Assembly (NCBI GenBank): GCA_020736575.1
Contig: JAGPYM010000003.1
Span: 434,001-498,000 of the forward strand
Length of the DNA: 64,000 nucleotides
Origin: Thelonectria olida
Lineage: Eukaryota > Ascomycota > Sordariomycetes > Hypocreales > Nectriaceae
Reading direction: 5' to 3'
Made by a program: the position numbers and the translations under genes. Below are positions 35,188-46,978 of the stretch, piece after piece (within the stretch, counting starts at the first letter, position 1; each line of letters starts with the position of its first letter). The notes under the pieces were generated by a model that ran no database searches, was not told the origin of the DNA, and saw only the letters and a program-made list of their open reading frames with translations.

Positions 35188-35784
35188 ATGTATCGGCCAG
35201 GGGTGAGAACATGTGCTGCTCTCTCGATCCTGCTTGATGTCTTTGTTCGAGACAACATGAAAGCCGTCCGCAGAGTTCGGAGCTCGCTATGTGAGATGGG
35301 AAGCGGAGCTGGGCAGCTACGTATGCGAGATGACGTTTCCCGCCTCTGATAGGCTATAATGAGTGACTGCAGACTTGATCGCTGACGGACGGCAGTTAGT
35401 CGGAAAGCGTCTGATTAAATGAAGGGCATCGCGTAGCGAGCATGCGTAGAGGTTATGTCGAGAGCTAGAAATACGTTAAATTAGAGCTTCATAGCTAGAG
35501 CACTGTTCCTCGCTCATAGACAATGGAGCCTCCAAAGCAAGTACAACGTACCTAATAAAGACATTTGGAGAAAATAACGCATTAAACTTCTTGCATTATG
35601 CCAAAATGACCTTGCCTAAAAGAGTAATGTCAGGTTTGGCCGGTAGACTAAGGCTGAGCTCGAGAACAATTCCCCTCTTGGTTCCGCCCACGCCAGTCGC
35701 CTTCTTCGACCCTCAGGTTCACGAGTGCGACCCGATAACCGTGATGCGCTGCCGCAAAAATAACTCGACCAGAGTGATCAAGCG
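35188..35784. promoter_or_regulatory. Bidirectional promoter region between NLR and PNP-domain gene
   Basis: 597 bp separate the two divergent start codons. Both genes must take their promoters from here, which makes co-expression plausible. Part of the right half may be leader or an extra 5' exon of the PNP-domain gene, because an ATG-started open frame runs from about 35627. Confidence 0.4.
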
Positions 35785-38690
35785 ATGCTTCCGACAACTT
35801 CCCTTGGATGGAACGGTCTCCAGGCGCTTAAATCACGCTTGGCTGGTAGGTTGGCGAGGTTCACTCGGGATCGTCCGCCTCATGACTGTCCACACAAGTT
35901 CGGCCATGGTTCCGACTTCCTCGAGGATGATTTGCGCTACATCTTCGTTGTGACACCTGCCTCTGTCGATATCTCGGAGAATTCCTACCATGACATGGAT
36001 CAAAAGGCGCAAAGTCTCCTGTCTCTGCTCGACGAGGTTGTCAATGGAGATTTTGTCAAGTCTGCCATAGAAGCATGCCGACAAGAGGTGCCCGAAAACA
36101 CCCACGACGAACATCCGCATCTATCTCATGGCGTCGCCATATTAGACGGAGCATACCCAAGGTTGAGTGCGCTGGCCCGTGTTCTGGAGACGACAACCGA
36201 CGAAGTCAATTTAACGAGCGGTCCTGGTTTACCACTTTTCATATTGCCTCATGAAGAGGTGAGGCGTCGAGCCAAGGGTCGCGTAGCCGAGTGGAAAGCG
36301 TTCTTGGCCCGACTGTCGAGCCATGAAAATCGAGGCATGCAAGCCACCTCCCAGCCAGAAACACATTTGGTCACGACAAAGTCGATCTGTGACCAAGGTA
36401 GCCCGATTCATCTACAAGCAAGTATTGTGGTAGACACCATCTTCAAAGAGTTTCAACAGCTAAATTGCGACATACCACACGAAATCAAGCTTCGAATATC
36501 GGAAGAGTTGCATATCAATCCTCGTCAATCCACCTTCGACATGTTCATATCCAGCTGCACGTCTGAGACTACTTGGCAGGAGACCCAATGTGGTCCATTT
36601 CAGTAAGTTGCCTTTGTTGGCTTGCAGGGTGAAATTGCTTCATTTTGACTGACAACTTCAGAGTTGCCGCAGATTTGCATAAGAATCACGATATATGCAC
36701 AGCTGTCCAAATATCCCAAGAGCGGCGGAGGAAACTTCACCTGTCCATTGATCAACGGGGACTGTTCGATGTCTCCGGCGACATGTTGCCGATCGTGGCG
36801 ACTCATGTCGACTGGGAGCATACCAAAGAGACCCTCGATCATTTGCTCGAGCAGAAATGGTTCAGCCCTATCCGCTATAGCGATCGCCTACGCAAGCCAG
36901 TAGCGGAGAGATTTGGCCGGCAGAAGAAGGCAACGCTGGCTCTTGCGCTCGCCAGGTGTCTGATGGACTTCTTCGACAAGGAGCTTGAGCTTGCTTCCTA
37001 CACTTGGAACCCAGAAAAGATCTTCTTTCTTCCCTCTTCCGAAGCCCACATCAACATCGATCAACCATATGTATCACTCCGGCCAAACCTTTCTGGCTCC
37101 AGATCACCCGACTCATTCGGGGCGATCCAGATTGGCCACCCACTCGTGCTTTCATTTGCAAGGCTTTTGCTGGAGATTGACGATGGTGAGAAAATCCCCC
37201 TTACGATCCATCCCCGAAGCGAGGACAATATCCAGGAATGGGCAAGTTTGTGCTCCCACGTTTCTGCCTTACAGAACGACGACAACCACAGAAGCAATTT
37301 CTACCTTGAAGCGGTACAAGGTTGCCTTTATCTCCACCTGCACCTGCGGAAACTGAGAGACCAGGCAGCCGCCAGCAGCAGCGTTGCGGCGATGAGGAAG
37401 ATAATTTACGACAACGTCGTCTATAAACTCGAGCTTGAAGTGAATCCCAAGATTCTGAAACGGAAACGACGCGGTTCCTCATCTGAGCTTCCATCAGGAA
37501 AGAAGCCTTCCACTCTTTGGGTCCCTGGTGCGGAATCCCAAAATGCGTTCAAAGCCCCCGAAAGCACTGGGGCCGCTCGCAGCTCCGACGACTCGGTGGC
37601 CTCTCCTCCTACTAGCCGACGCGGTTTTGAGGTGGCGATAGTTTGTGCATTGCCCCTCGAGTACGATGCAATCTCACTTCTCATTGACCAGTTCTGGGAC
37701 GAAGAGGGCGACCGATACGGCAGAGCTATTGGAGATGAAAACACGTACACAACAGGCCGCATGGGAATATTCAACGTCGTATTGGTCCTCTTACCTAACA
37801 TGGGGAAGGCCAGTGCTGCTGGCTCAACGGCGAGCCTTCGATCGAGCTTCCCGGGACTGAGGCTCGTATTGCTGACGGGAATCTGCGGCGGAGTGCCCAA
37901 CTCAGGGACGGATAGAGAGCTCCTCCTCGGCGATGTGGTTGTGGGCAACGCCCTTATCCAGTATGATTTCGGCAGACGTTGCCCTGACGGATTTACTGCC
38001 AAGAGAAGGGTTGAGGACAGCCTGTCCAGGCTACCCAAGAACATCCGCAATTTTGTCGCCGTCTTTGAGACACGCCGAGCACGCAACAGTCTTGAGAAAC
38101 GAGCAGCTCGTCTTCTCGAACAGATCCAGAGCGACGCTTTTACTACATCTGCCGGCCAGCCCTACCACTATCCCGGGGCTGACAACGACAGACTATTCCA
38201 CCCAGGTTTCCGCCACAAGCATCATCTATCGCCGCAATGCGCTTGCGCTAGTTGCCACGGATCGTTGGGTCCTGTTTGCGAAGAGTCCCGCATGCTTCCG
38301 TGCGATACGCTCGGGTGTAATACTGGCGAAACTGTTCTGCGAAAGCGACTCGAGAAGAGGCGATGGCTGGAGCGTGTTGGACGGACCAAGGAAGCCCAGG
38401 CTCCTTCGGTCTTCGTCGGGCGCATCGGGTCGGGCGACACGGTTCTCAAATCTGGCGAGGACCGCGATAGGATTGCCAAGGATCACAATATCCTCGCATT
38501 TGAGATGGAAGGCGCCGGCGCCTGGGACGAGATCCCATGCATCGTGGTAAAAGGTGTCTGCGACTACGCAGATAGTCACAAGAACAAGGACTGGCAGGAC
38601 TTTGCAGCCGCCGCAGCTGCATCTGTCGCAAAAGCGCTACTAGAACGGTACCCGCGGACAGATAATTCGTCAAAACCCGTTCAATCGTGA
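35785..38690 (+). CDS. Fungal protein with C-terminal nucleoside phosphorylase (PNP/UDP) domain
   Basis: 948 residues from two exons (35785-36602, 36662-38690). The N-terminal 590 residues resemble the helical fungal module (DUF7580-like) found in front of effector domains: VEWEH-type segments such as THVDWEHTKETLDHL, RFGRQKKATLALALARC and IGHPLVLSFARLLLEID. The C-terminal 350 residues are a phosphorylase fold: VAIVCALPLEYDAISLL, LLTGICGGVPN near 675, YDFGR, a Cys-rich insert (CACASCHG), FVGRIGSGDTVLKSG and the catalytic-region FEMEGAGAWDEIPCIVVKG. The domain appears as an N-terminal effector in many fungal NLRs; here it is on a separate protein divergent from an NLR. The start codon is uncertain and upstream exons are possible. 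Confidence 0.8.
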
Positions 38691-39333
38691 ATAAAGCCCC
38701 AGTGGCAATCAACACGAAGGTCTTGTCTACCGTGAAATGCTGTGCAGTTTCCACTCCATCACTGCCTTTATTCCATTTGAGGTAAGTTCTGCCTGGAGAT
38801 CTTATTAAACCCCCCTGGTATCTAGGGTTCAAGCCCGCTGGCGCAGTTATGGATTGCATGTATATGCGTCGACTTCGGGCGTGGTGTCTATGCTCCATTT
38901 GAGCTGATTCATGTCCCCGAGGGCGATTGCGATGGCCGCACTGGTCGTGTCCCCATCCGACAGCATAGTTGCTTCTGCTGCGTCCTTGGCCAGCAACTTG
39001 GAGGTCTCACTGTCTACGTCAGTGAAGAAGGAGCAACAGCTCTGCGCAGCAGCAAAAGGCTATTTTTCATTATGGTCAAGATGAGAGATGTGCAGGATAA
39101 CGTATTCGACTAACTAGAGGGACAAAGGCGCTTCGAGCCCTCAGTAGCAAACCAGCCCGTGGCGGGGGTAGAGCTAGCCTCAGTCAGACGGTAATCAAGC
39201 CTACAATAAACAAGCAATCAGAGCAATGTGAATGTATTTTCTTCATGTGTGAATCCCTGCTTGAGCCACTGACCCGACTCTCATGCCGTCCCTTCCTCTG
39301 TCCATCCACTCTCCCTCACTCCAAAGTACCTGC
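38691..39333. other. Intergenic
   Basis: 643 bp downstream of the PNP-domain gene. It contains one orphan open stretch on the minus strand (listed separately); otherwise nothing is seen. Confidence 0.4.
38847..39059 (-). other. Orphan exon-like open stretch
   Basis: Seventy-one codons open on the minus strand after an AAAAATAG acceptor-like site and ending TAA. The reading begins PFAAAQSCCSFFTDVDSE, continues KLLAKDAAEATMLSDGD, and ends with DMNQLKWSIDTTPEVDAYTC and NP. It is protein-like (good amino-acid mix, three Cys), but I found no matching start exon. It may be the last exon of a small, possibly secreted protein, or a relic. Confidence 0.3.
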
Positions 39334-40050
39334 TCATATGTCCGGGTCTGCAGCCGCCGGGGGGTCCTTTTTGTATTTGTGATAGGCTTTGGCAGCCCAA
39401 GCATCAACCTCAGACCAACACTCTGCCTCGTAATGTTTCTTGAACCAGGTCACGGTGACCTCAATCAAGCGATTAACCGTGATGCTTCCAAAATTCGGCC
39501 TGTTTGCCTTGATGTCGAGCCAGATTTCGACAGTCTTCAAAACCTCGGCAAGGCTAACACTGGCACGCTTCATAACGTTGGCCAGGAACTGCTCATGCCC
39601 TGCGCGGTCCTCCGCCAGGGAGGCACGCAGGATGCGATTGCGCATCATCAGCTCGGGGTGTCCCCTGGCCAACGACTTGTAGATGCGATCGATGTATCCC
39701 AGGAGAGATTCTGGGTCGGGTTCGTGGAAGGTCGAGCACCAATCTCTGACCCGGGTAACGAGGAGTGCAAGGTTATCGACGGCGGTTTCGTCCTTCTTTT
39801 TCACCGAGGGGCCAACGCCAAGAACGAGGACAACGCTGCGCTTTGCCAAAGGCAAGTCAGGGTTGGAGGTCGAGTGGCGTACTGCACGGCTCTGAGGAGC
39901 GTCTTTGTACCGCCAGGTGAGGACGAGACGCTCATCCATGCGCTTCTGAAGACGATTGAAATCAGTGCCATCGGGGCCCCAGATCCATTCCAAATGGTCG
40001 ATGAAGGGCGGCACCTCTATCTCAAACGGCCCTTTGTGCTCAGATACCAT
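39334..40050 (-). CDS. Uncharacterised protein
   Basis: At least 238 residues from the ATG at 40050; family not recognised. The sequence is balanced and looks folded (FIDHLEWIWGPDGTDFNRL, VIEVTVTWFKK-like end, and a helical middle with ESLLGYIDRIYKSLARGH). The 5' end is unsettled. A phase-0 acceptor at 40057-40058 would link to an upstream open stretch (FIPFTINVSTPSTSIVLSAN) ending at 40148 with donor GTGGGT, but that stretch has no ATG that I can find. If joined, the true start lies upstream of about 40340. Confidence 0.55.
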   Translation of the reverse strand: MVSEHKGPFEIEVPPFIDHLEWIWGPDGTDFNRLQKRMDERLVLTWRYKDAPQSRAVRHSTSNPDLPLAKRSVVLVLGVGPSVKKKDETAVDNLALLVTRVRDWCSTFHEPDPESLLGYIDRIYKSLARGHPELMMRNRILRASLAEDRAGHEQFLANVMKRASVSLAEVLKTVEIWLDIKANRPNFGSITVNRLIEVTVTWFKKHYEAECWSEVDAWAAKAYHKYKKDPPAAADPDI

Positions 40051-40558
40051 GTCGATCTGCAACGAGTTAGCTCTCAGGCCTCCTGCGAGAGGGAGCTCAA
40101 GGTACGCTGTCTAAAGAGGCATTAAACAGGCTAGAACACGCACCCACAATGTTCGCAGATAGCACAATGCTTGTAGATGGCGTCGAGACGTTTATCGTGA
40201 AGGGGATGAAGGGGTCGTCTGTGTTGATAGGTGACGGCGGCCAGGGAGAAAGAGTGAAGAAAGCAGAGGAAGAGGAACAATGTGCGAAGATCCCAAAGGA
40301 AGGAAGAAGACAAATTGGATATCCGCCTTGGGCTGCCTAGCTGAGTGGCTGTCAGTTGTTTACATCTGGCGGACGTCGAATCTAATTGCGAGTGCTAGCA
40401 GCTGGCGAATATGCACAGCGCACACAATTCCTTGCCAGTGTCTGCATCCGTTCGCTATAAGAAATATGGGTAGAACCAACCTGATCTTTTACACAAGAAA
40501 GGGCATGGTAACAGTGCGGACAGAAACCTATAAACGCTTGTTCGATCGTGAACGAATC
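40051..40558. other. Intergenic with possible 5' coding exon
   Basis: Minus-strand sequence at about 40148-40330 remains open in a frame compatible with the gene at 39334-40050. No start codon supports it. Otherwise this is the 3' flank of the F-box gene. Confidence 0.35.
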
Positions 40559-41902
40559 TCATGATGGCAACGTCAGTACTATCCCAGCCTCATCGCCAAG
40601 CTGTTTTAGTTTCGCACGTTTCTCACTGCTGGTAAAACCGCTCGAAAGCGGGAAAAGCTTTAGAGTAATGTGTCGTAGATTGCCCCGCGCCGTCTGTCTT
40701 CTCACCAACTCTGCCTCGAGCACCGTGTAGATCGCATCGCTCTCCCAGTCGCATGGATCATCGCCGAACAAGTCGTCGGTCAAGGTGAGAGTCTGCGTAC
40801 TCGGAGGGACCCCAGCACCAAAGTTCCTTGACGAGGACAATGAGAATGCGCCGATCAGAAAAACCCATGGTATGGTCAGTCGCTCCAGCCTTTCCAAACG
40901 GGCCATGTCATCTAGCGAGCCCTCGAATGATAGAGGAAGGTCTTCTGGATGGTCGGCTGAAAGGACGGACAAGGCTTGCGCATGGATTGTCAAGTCTGTA
41001 AGAGTCTCGCTAACTTGGTTCAATGCGGAAGCAAGCGCGCCGAGCTTGATGCACTCGGTGCTGACATGGGGATCGATATCATAACGAAACAGCCAGTCGT
41101 AGTTTAACTTGCGCAGGCTCGTGAGAGGAGATAGAAGCGGCCCGAGATTCACCTCCCTCAGGCGGTTCACGGTCAGCGACACCAGCGTTGTAGGCGAGGG
41201 CGGGGGTGTCGGCCACGAAAAGCGAGATGGGTTGTCGAGTGTGACTTCCAGGTGCTGAACGGCTGGCAAGTAGAACAGCGGTAGGATCTTCGGAGTGAGC
41301 TGGTCGTCGTCATGACGGTCGTTCCAGTCGACGGCCGTGACGTGGGTGAGGCCCGCGTACCGGGGCAGCTGGTATTTCGACGGCTCGAGGAGAGCGTGCT
41401 TCAGCATGCCGCCGCAGGAGCGCCCGAAGAGTTGAAATTGTGCGTCGAGTCGCAAGGACGTCAGGTTGGGCAGTTTCGCCAGGAGAAGAGCAACAAAGGC
41501 ATCCATGTAACAGCCCCGGAGATCATGTCTCCACGGAATCCAAAGGAGGTCTGGGGTTTGAGTCTCCCTGATTACGTCTCCCATTTTTCTGAGAAGCCAT
41601 TTGCCCTCTTCGATGAATAGGGAAAAGCGAACCCAGTCAGGTATTTCCCGAAGACCGACTGCTTTGAGGTTGAGGCGGCGAACATGATCAGACAGCTCGG
41701 GTCTCTCGACGAGGCTTCGTATGAGCAGATGAATGGGTGGAGCTTGGTGTCGATTCCATACCAGTTCTATTTCAGAGTAGAGCACCGGTTCGGTCATGGC
41801 ACACCATTTTCTGTTGAGGAGGCTCGTGGAGAACAGGTCGGCAGGGGGGAGCCAGTCCAAGACGGAAAGAAGTATTTCCCTGGGACAGTCTTCCAGCGAC
41901 AT
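40559..41902 (-). CDS. F-box protein
   Basis: Intronless 447-residue protein. The first 45 residues form an F-box (CPREILLSVLDWLPPADL, NRKWCAMTEPVLYSEIEL), the module that binds Skp1 in SCF ubiquitin ligases. The remainder has leucine-rich, strand-loop repeats such as LPNLTSLRLDAQF, LPAVQHLEVTLDN, LVSLTVNRLREVNL and LTSLRKLNYDW, which resemble the degenerate LRRs of large fungal F-box families and probably choose the substrate. The ATG at 41902 is used because codons further upstream in frame start with TTG and precede the conserved box. The target is unknown. Confidence 0.85.
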   Translation of the reverse strand: MSLEDCPREILLSVLDWLPPADLFSTSLLNRKWCAMTEPVLYSEIELVWNRHQAPPIHLLIRSLVERPELSDHVRRLNLKAVGLREIPDWVRFSLFIEEGKWLLRKMGDVIRETQTPDLLWIPWRHDLRGCYMDAFVALLLAKLPNLTSLRLDAQFQLFGRSCGGMLKHALLEPSKYQLPRYAGLTHVTAVDWNDRHDDDQLTPKILPLFYLPAVQHLEVTLDNPSRFSWPTPPPSPTTLVSLTVNRLREVNLGPLLSPLTSLRKLNYDWLFRYDIDPHVSTECIKLGALASALNQVSETLTDLTIHAQALSVLSADHPEDLPLSFEGSLDDMARLERLERLTIPWVFLIGAFSLSSSRNFGAGVPPSTQTLTLTDDLFGDDPCDWESDAIYTVLEAELVRRQTARGNLRHITLKLFPLSSGFTSSEKRAKLKQLGDEAGIVLTLPS

Positions 41903-42241
41903 TGTCTGGTGTTGGTATCTATAGCTATGGCTTACAATTAGTGTCAATGGCCGTCAGCGTTGACAAGTCGTTCCGTGGCCCTGAGAGCGGCCTGCAACTA
42001 CATAGGTTGCCAACACGGAGTCGGCACAACCCCGGGCATATTAGATTGTGCTGGGGTACGAATCCTACTGTTCGTGGTTAGGTTCCAGTTTGTTGCAGAG
42101 GTCAGCATCTATCATCACTTGGCGAGAGGTCATCAGTCATTGGGACAACAATCATGTGTTTATATTGTTGTCGTGGTTTGCGATCAGAATAACTACAAAG
42201 CAAAGGTGAATGTCCCTCGAATCGGTACATATGGCGTGTAC
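41903..42241. other. Intergenic
   Basis: Promoter of the F-box gene and 3' flank of the repeat protein gene. No further feature is seen. Confidence 0.4.
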
Positions 42242-42829
42242 TCAGTGACGACGGTGGTTGTGGTGAGGGTGGCCGCAGCTGGACCCGTGTCGACCTCCTT
42301 CAGCTTGTCCATTGCCGTGTCCATTGCCATGTCCATGGCCATGCCCGTGGCCATGGTGAGCAAAGTGGTGATGCTCGTGGACGTGCACATGGAGCACGGT
42401 CACCTCAGGGATGGACGTGAGTTGCGTCCTAGTCGCCACCATTTCGCGCCCGGAAAGAGAACTGGTTGTCTGACCATTGTCAAGTTCCGAACGAGGCGCA
42501 GAACGCTGGATTGGCGCGTCGTTCAATCCGCGAGCCTTGGAGCATCCAGAGTGCATAGTGTTTGTGGTCTGACCACTTGCAGATTCGGAACGAGGCGCAG
42601 AACGCTCGTTTGCCGCGTCGCTCAAGGCGCGAACCGTAGCTGACTCGGACGTGCCGGCCTGGGAACCCCCGGCCCGAGAGCCCATAGACCGAGTATCTCC
42701 AGCTCGGGATGCACCAGCCCGGGAACCTCCGGCTCGAGAGGACTCAGCCCGCGAACCCTGAGCCCGCGAACCCTGAGCCCGTGGACCCTGAGCCTGAGAG
42801 CGAACCCAATCCTTGGTGCGCGCACTCAT
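42242..42829 (-). CDS. Low-complexity RAG/RAQ-repeat and His-Gly-repeat protein
   Basis: 195-residue intronless protein with three layers of repetition. Residues about 12-62 are tandem pentads of the type SRAGG or SRAQG. Residues about 70-130 contain two copies of a segment with RSAPRSE and GQTT, about 30 residues apart, that are also similar at DNA level. The C-terminal 50 residues are His-rich (VHVHEHHHF, then HGHGHGHGHGNGHGNG), the kind of run that can bind Ni, Zn or Cu. No known domain. The ATG at 42829 starts the Arg/Ser region. The frame is open further upstream, which I take as leader. Whether it is expressed is not shown. Confidence 0.55.
   Translation of the reverse strand: MSARTKDWVRSQAQGPRAQGSRAQGSRAESSRAGGSRAGASRAGDTRSMGSRAGGSQAGTSESATVRALSDAANERSAPRSESASGQTTNTMHSGCSKARGLNDAPIQRSAPRSELDNGQTTSSLSGREMVATRTQLTSIPEVTVLHVHVHEHHHFAHHGHGHGHGHGNGHGNGQAEGGRHGSSCGHPHHNHRRH
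42644..42794 (-). repeat. Tandem ~15-bp repeats encoding RAG/RAQ pentapeptides
   Basis: About ten imperfect 15-bp units inside the gene above, seen on the plus strand as recurring GAACCCTGAGCCCG-like units. This is typical of a minisatellite that can change copy number between strains. Confidence 0.7.
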
Positions 42830-43368
42830 TTTGGCGCCGGTTGGTTGTGGTAAATAGGAGTGAGGATGAGATGTTGGCGAAGTAGAGTTGGTGAAAGGTG
42901 GTAGTGTGTCTCTGTGTTCGCAGGAGATGTGTTGACTCGGATTGTTGGTGAGAAGTGAAGAGAAAGACAAGAAAAGAAATAACGAGGGCCAGACGCAGGG
43001 AAGAATATATAGTTGAGACTCAGTTCCTGTTCTACAGGACTCTTCGTTCAATCGTCGTGCTGAAGTCGTGAACGCCTGCGGCATATTAATCCTCGTTATG
43101 AAGAACACTTGTTGATGGGATTCATATCGCATACAGAACAATGTCAGACGGTATTGTTGCAGCGTGTAAAAGGCAAGTGCATAGAACAGCCGACATAATC
43201 CTTAAGACAAATTATATGTTCTAGAGATCGGAACCTATATGCAGTATGAATAGTCTGCGTTGAATTGTGAGACGGCAAGTGTATGATCAGATAGTTAGTG
43301 TATTATACAGTCTCACCGGCCTGCGGGCACAGAACTACTTCAGCACGTCTGATGTTAAGTCTCCATGC
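42830..43368. other. Intergenic
   Basis: Promoter of the repeat protein gene and 3' flank of the SDR gene. No additional feature is seen. Confidence 0.4.
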
Positions 43369-44433
43369 CTAGGACAAGACCTTCTCGTCCCGCTCAATCT
43401 GCTCCTTACTGGGAGACCACTTGTCCTGGAGGCTCTTGTCCAGGGTGTTCTCGTACACATCCTTCTCCCACCACTCACCCCAGCTCGTCAAGAAAATACG
43501 GTCGGGGTCCTCGGGGAAATCGCTGCGAGTGAAAGCCTCCAGAATGCTCCTGGCGCCTGAAACAATTAGACACGGTACGTACAACAGACGCGCGACTTAC
43601 CTTCGGGAACAGTCTTGGCGTCGGTCATGTTCATGTTCAAGGCCAAGTCGCTGCCTCGTCCGATGCCAGTGCCAGGAATCAGACCCGGAGACACGGCGAC
43701 GACGTCGTTGGTACCAGTGAGCTGGCGACGCCACCAGTGGGCTCCAAGGAACTGGACGAATTTGGACTGGGGATAGATGGATCGTCCACTAACACCAGCG
43801 CCTCCCTTGAGGTCATTGTCCAAGACGCCTACAAATGTTAGATTATCGCTCTGCGACGGAGCTGGTTACTCACTGATGTCAGGCACGGCGCGAATGGCAC
43901 CTGATGAGACAAAGACGATTCGCGACCGAGACTCGACCAACTTGTCTCGAAGGAGATGGACGAGATAATGCTGTGCTACACAGTGTCAGCCAGTGACGAT
44001 TTGCGGGCCAAGCAACGTACACAGGTGGTTGACAATGTATGCCTCGCACCACTTGGATCCATGCGGCCCCGGCTTCTCGGAGCCATTGCTGATGCCAGCA
44101 TTCAGCAGCAGGTAATCAATCTTGTCCTGGCCGAGTTTCTCCAGCGTCCGCTCCGCAAACGACTTGACGCCCTTGAGATCGGCCAGATCCAGCGGCAGCA
44201 CGCTTACGGCGTTGTTCGAGTCGAATTTCAGGCCATCGTAGGCCGTCTGCGTAGCCGACGTGTTCCTGGCGCCGAGAATGACCTTGTAGGGCTGCGTTTG
44301 TTCGAGGAGCTGCTTGATAGCTTCGAAGCCCTAGAGTCGTCAGTGTTCTGTGTCAGGTCAGATATCGGGGTTCTGATCTCACGAGGCCAGAGGAGACGCC
44401 GGTGGCGACGATTGTCTTTGCAAGAGCTGCCAT
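43369..44433 (-). CDS. Short-chain dehydrogenase/reductase
   Basis: Classical NAD(P)-dependent SDR of 292 residues from five exons (44433-44383, 44330-44021, 43975-43874, 43828-43601, 43556-43369), all joins in frame. Coenzyme motif TGVSSGLG is completed across the first intron. LLLNAGIS is the structural NAG motif. VFVSSGA holds the catalytic Ser strand and YPQSK (Tyr near 173) the YxxxK pair. The C-terminal region (FLTSWGEWWEKDVYENTLD) resembles protochlorophyllide reductase-like/retinol dehydrogenase-like fungal SDRs. The substrate is unknown. It is probably cytosolic; no signal or anchor is seen. Confidence 0.88.
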
Positions 44434-45137
44434 TGTTGAATTGATTGAGGGCGAGTTGGGAGTAAGATTCGCTGACGTCGTTGAAAAAGCTATTGGAGCT
44501 TGGGCACGCTGACTTTATGTGAGCTTACAGCGGGGTTAGCGGACATAACAAGGACACGGCTCTTGAGGCTGGCGGAGCGGAAGTTGAGGGAAAGCCGCTC
44601 TGGCTGATAAATCATGGTGGATTAATAATGTGAGACATTGATATTGTCTTGCAATTGGCAGCGTGATGGTTGAATGAAGCTGGAACTCGGGCATCAATTT
44701 GCGGGGGACTCGGGTGGGCTTCCAATCGCTCGCACCGCGCGAGATCCGGTCTCATCCAAACCCGAAAGAGTCAGCCAGTTCAGGGCGCTCAACGTACGCG
44801 GAGATGAGAGGATAGAGAGAGTCAATGTCGCCCTGCCAAATCCTCGAATTTGTTCAAATGACATGTCGTCGGTTCGGCTTTTTTTTGGCGGGCCGGTCTT
44901 TGAAACACTGACTATTCTGTGCCACGGTAAAGTTGAAGCTGAGAGCAACGATGAATTAGAAAGAGAGAGAGGCTTCTTATAACTGTGCTGGTGCACATCT
45001 TTAGTACTTCATGATGTTGGCGCTACCTTCTCACATTTATATTGACAAGGGTATAACCACAGCCAATGCATTCATAGCCCCCAAGTGCGGCTGCGTACAG
45101 CGTTCTATTCATCAGCATCTATTACCGCCAAACCCTC
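44434..45137. other. Intergenic
   Basis: SDR promoter and 3' flank of LYS1. No other feature is seen. Confidence 0.4.
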
Positions 45138-46444
<1,307 letters not shown>

Positions 46445-46978
46445 GTTGAGGGCTTCTGAATTAGCAATGGTTGTAGGAGGGAGAAGGGAAGCTGCTGGGA
46501 AAAAATCAAGATGGTCTAGACACGGTGGGCGCAAGGCAAGGCTTCACAACGACCAATGGAACAGAGAATGGGAAAATTGGGGTAATTGCAATGATGATAA
46601 CAAGCTGATTCAGGGACAAGACTCGAATCTTTTAAAGCCAAGCTCCCTTTCTTTCTTTTCTTCTGACTCACAATCGAGCCCGTCGACGTCAACAGAGCTC
46701 TTCCTTCAGAGCCCCGCTGCCGGCTCCTTCCTGTTCCCCGCGTGAAAAAAACTATCAACCGCATTGCCTGTTTAGGCTTAGCGAGGGGCAGATGCAAGCG
46801 GGATCGGCCTCGTGTAATGCGGTTCCTGAAGAGTCATCTCAGATCTGTCGATTCTGCATCAAAATGCGACGACGTTGAGCGAAAAGAAAAGTCCGGGGCA
46901 GTTTATGCGTCATTCTACTGAAAGGTCAGACCACCGTCCGATGTGTGCTCCAATACGCGTACCTTGTTCCGACCACGC
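46445..46978. other. LYS1 promoter region
   Basis: 534 bp between LYS1 and the small secreted protein gene. An AG acceptor-like site just before the LYS1 ATG (TAATTCAG) suggests a 5' leader intron. Confidence 0.4.
46664..46670. promoter_or_regulatory. Gcn4/CPC1-type site TGACTCA
   Basis: Perfect match to the palindromic TGA(C/G)TCA site bound by fungal bZIP factor Gcn4/CPC1. It sits 220 bp upstream of a lysine biosynthesis gene, where such sites are functionally established in other fungi. Activity here is inferred. Confidence 0.6.

Noticed and set aside
38815..38850. GGTTCAAGCC resembling a tRNA B box
   Set aside because: No matching A box or acceptor stem could be folded around it. I found no tRNA or rRNA gene in the window.
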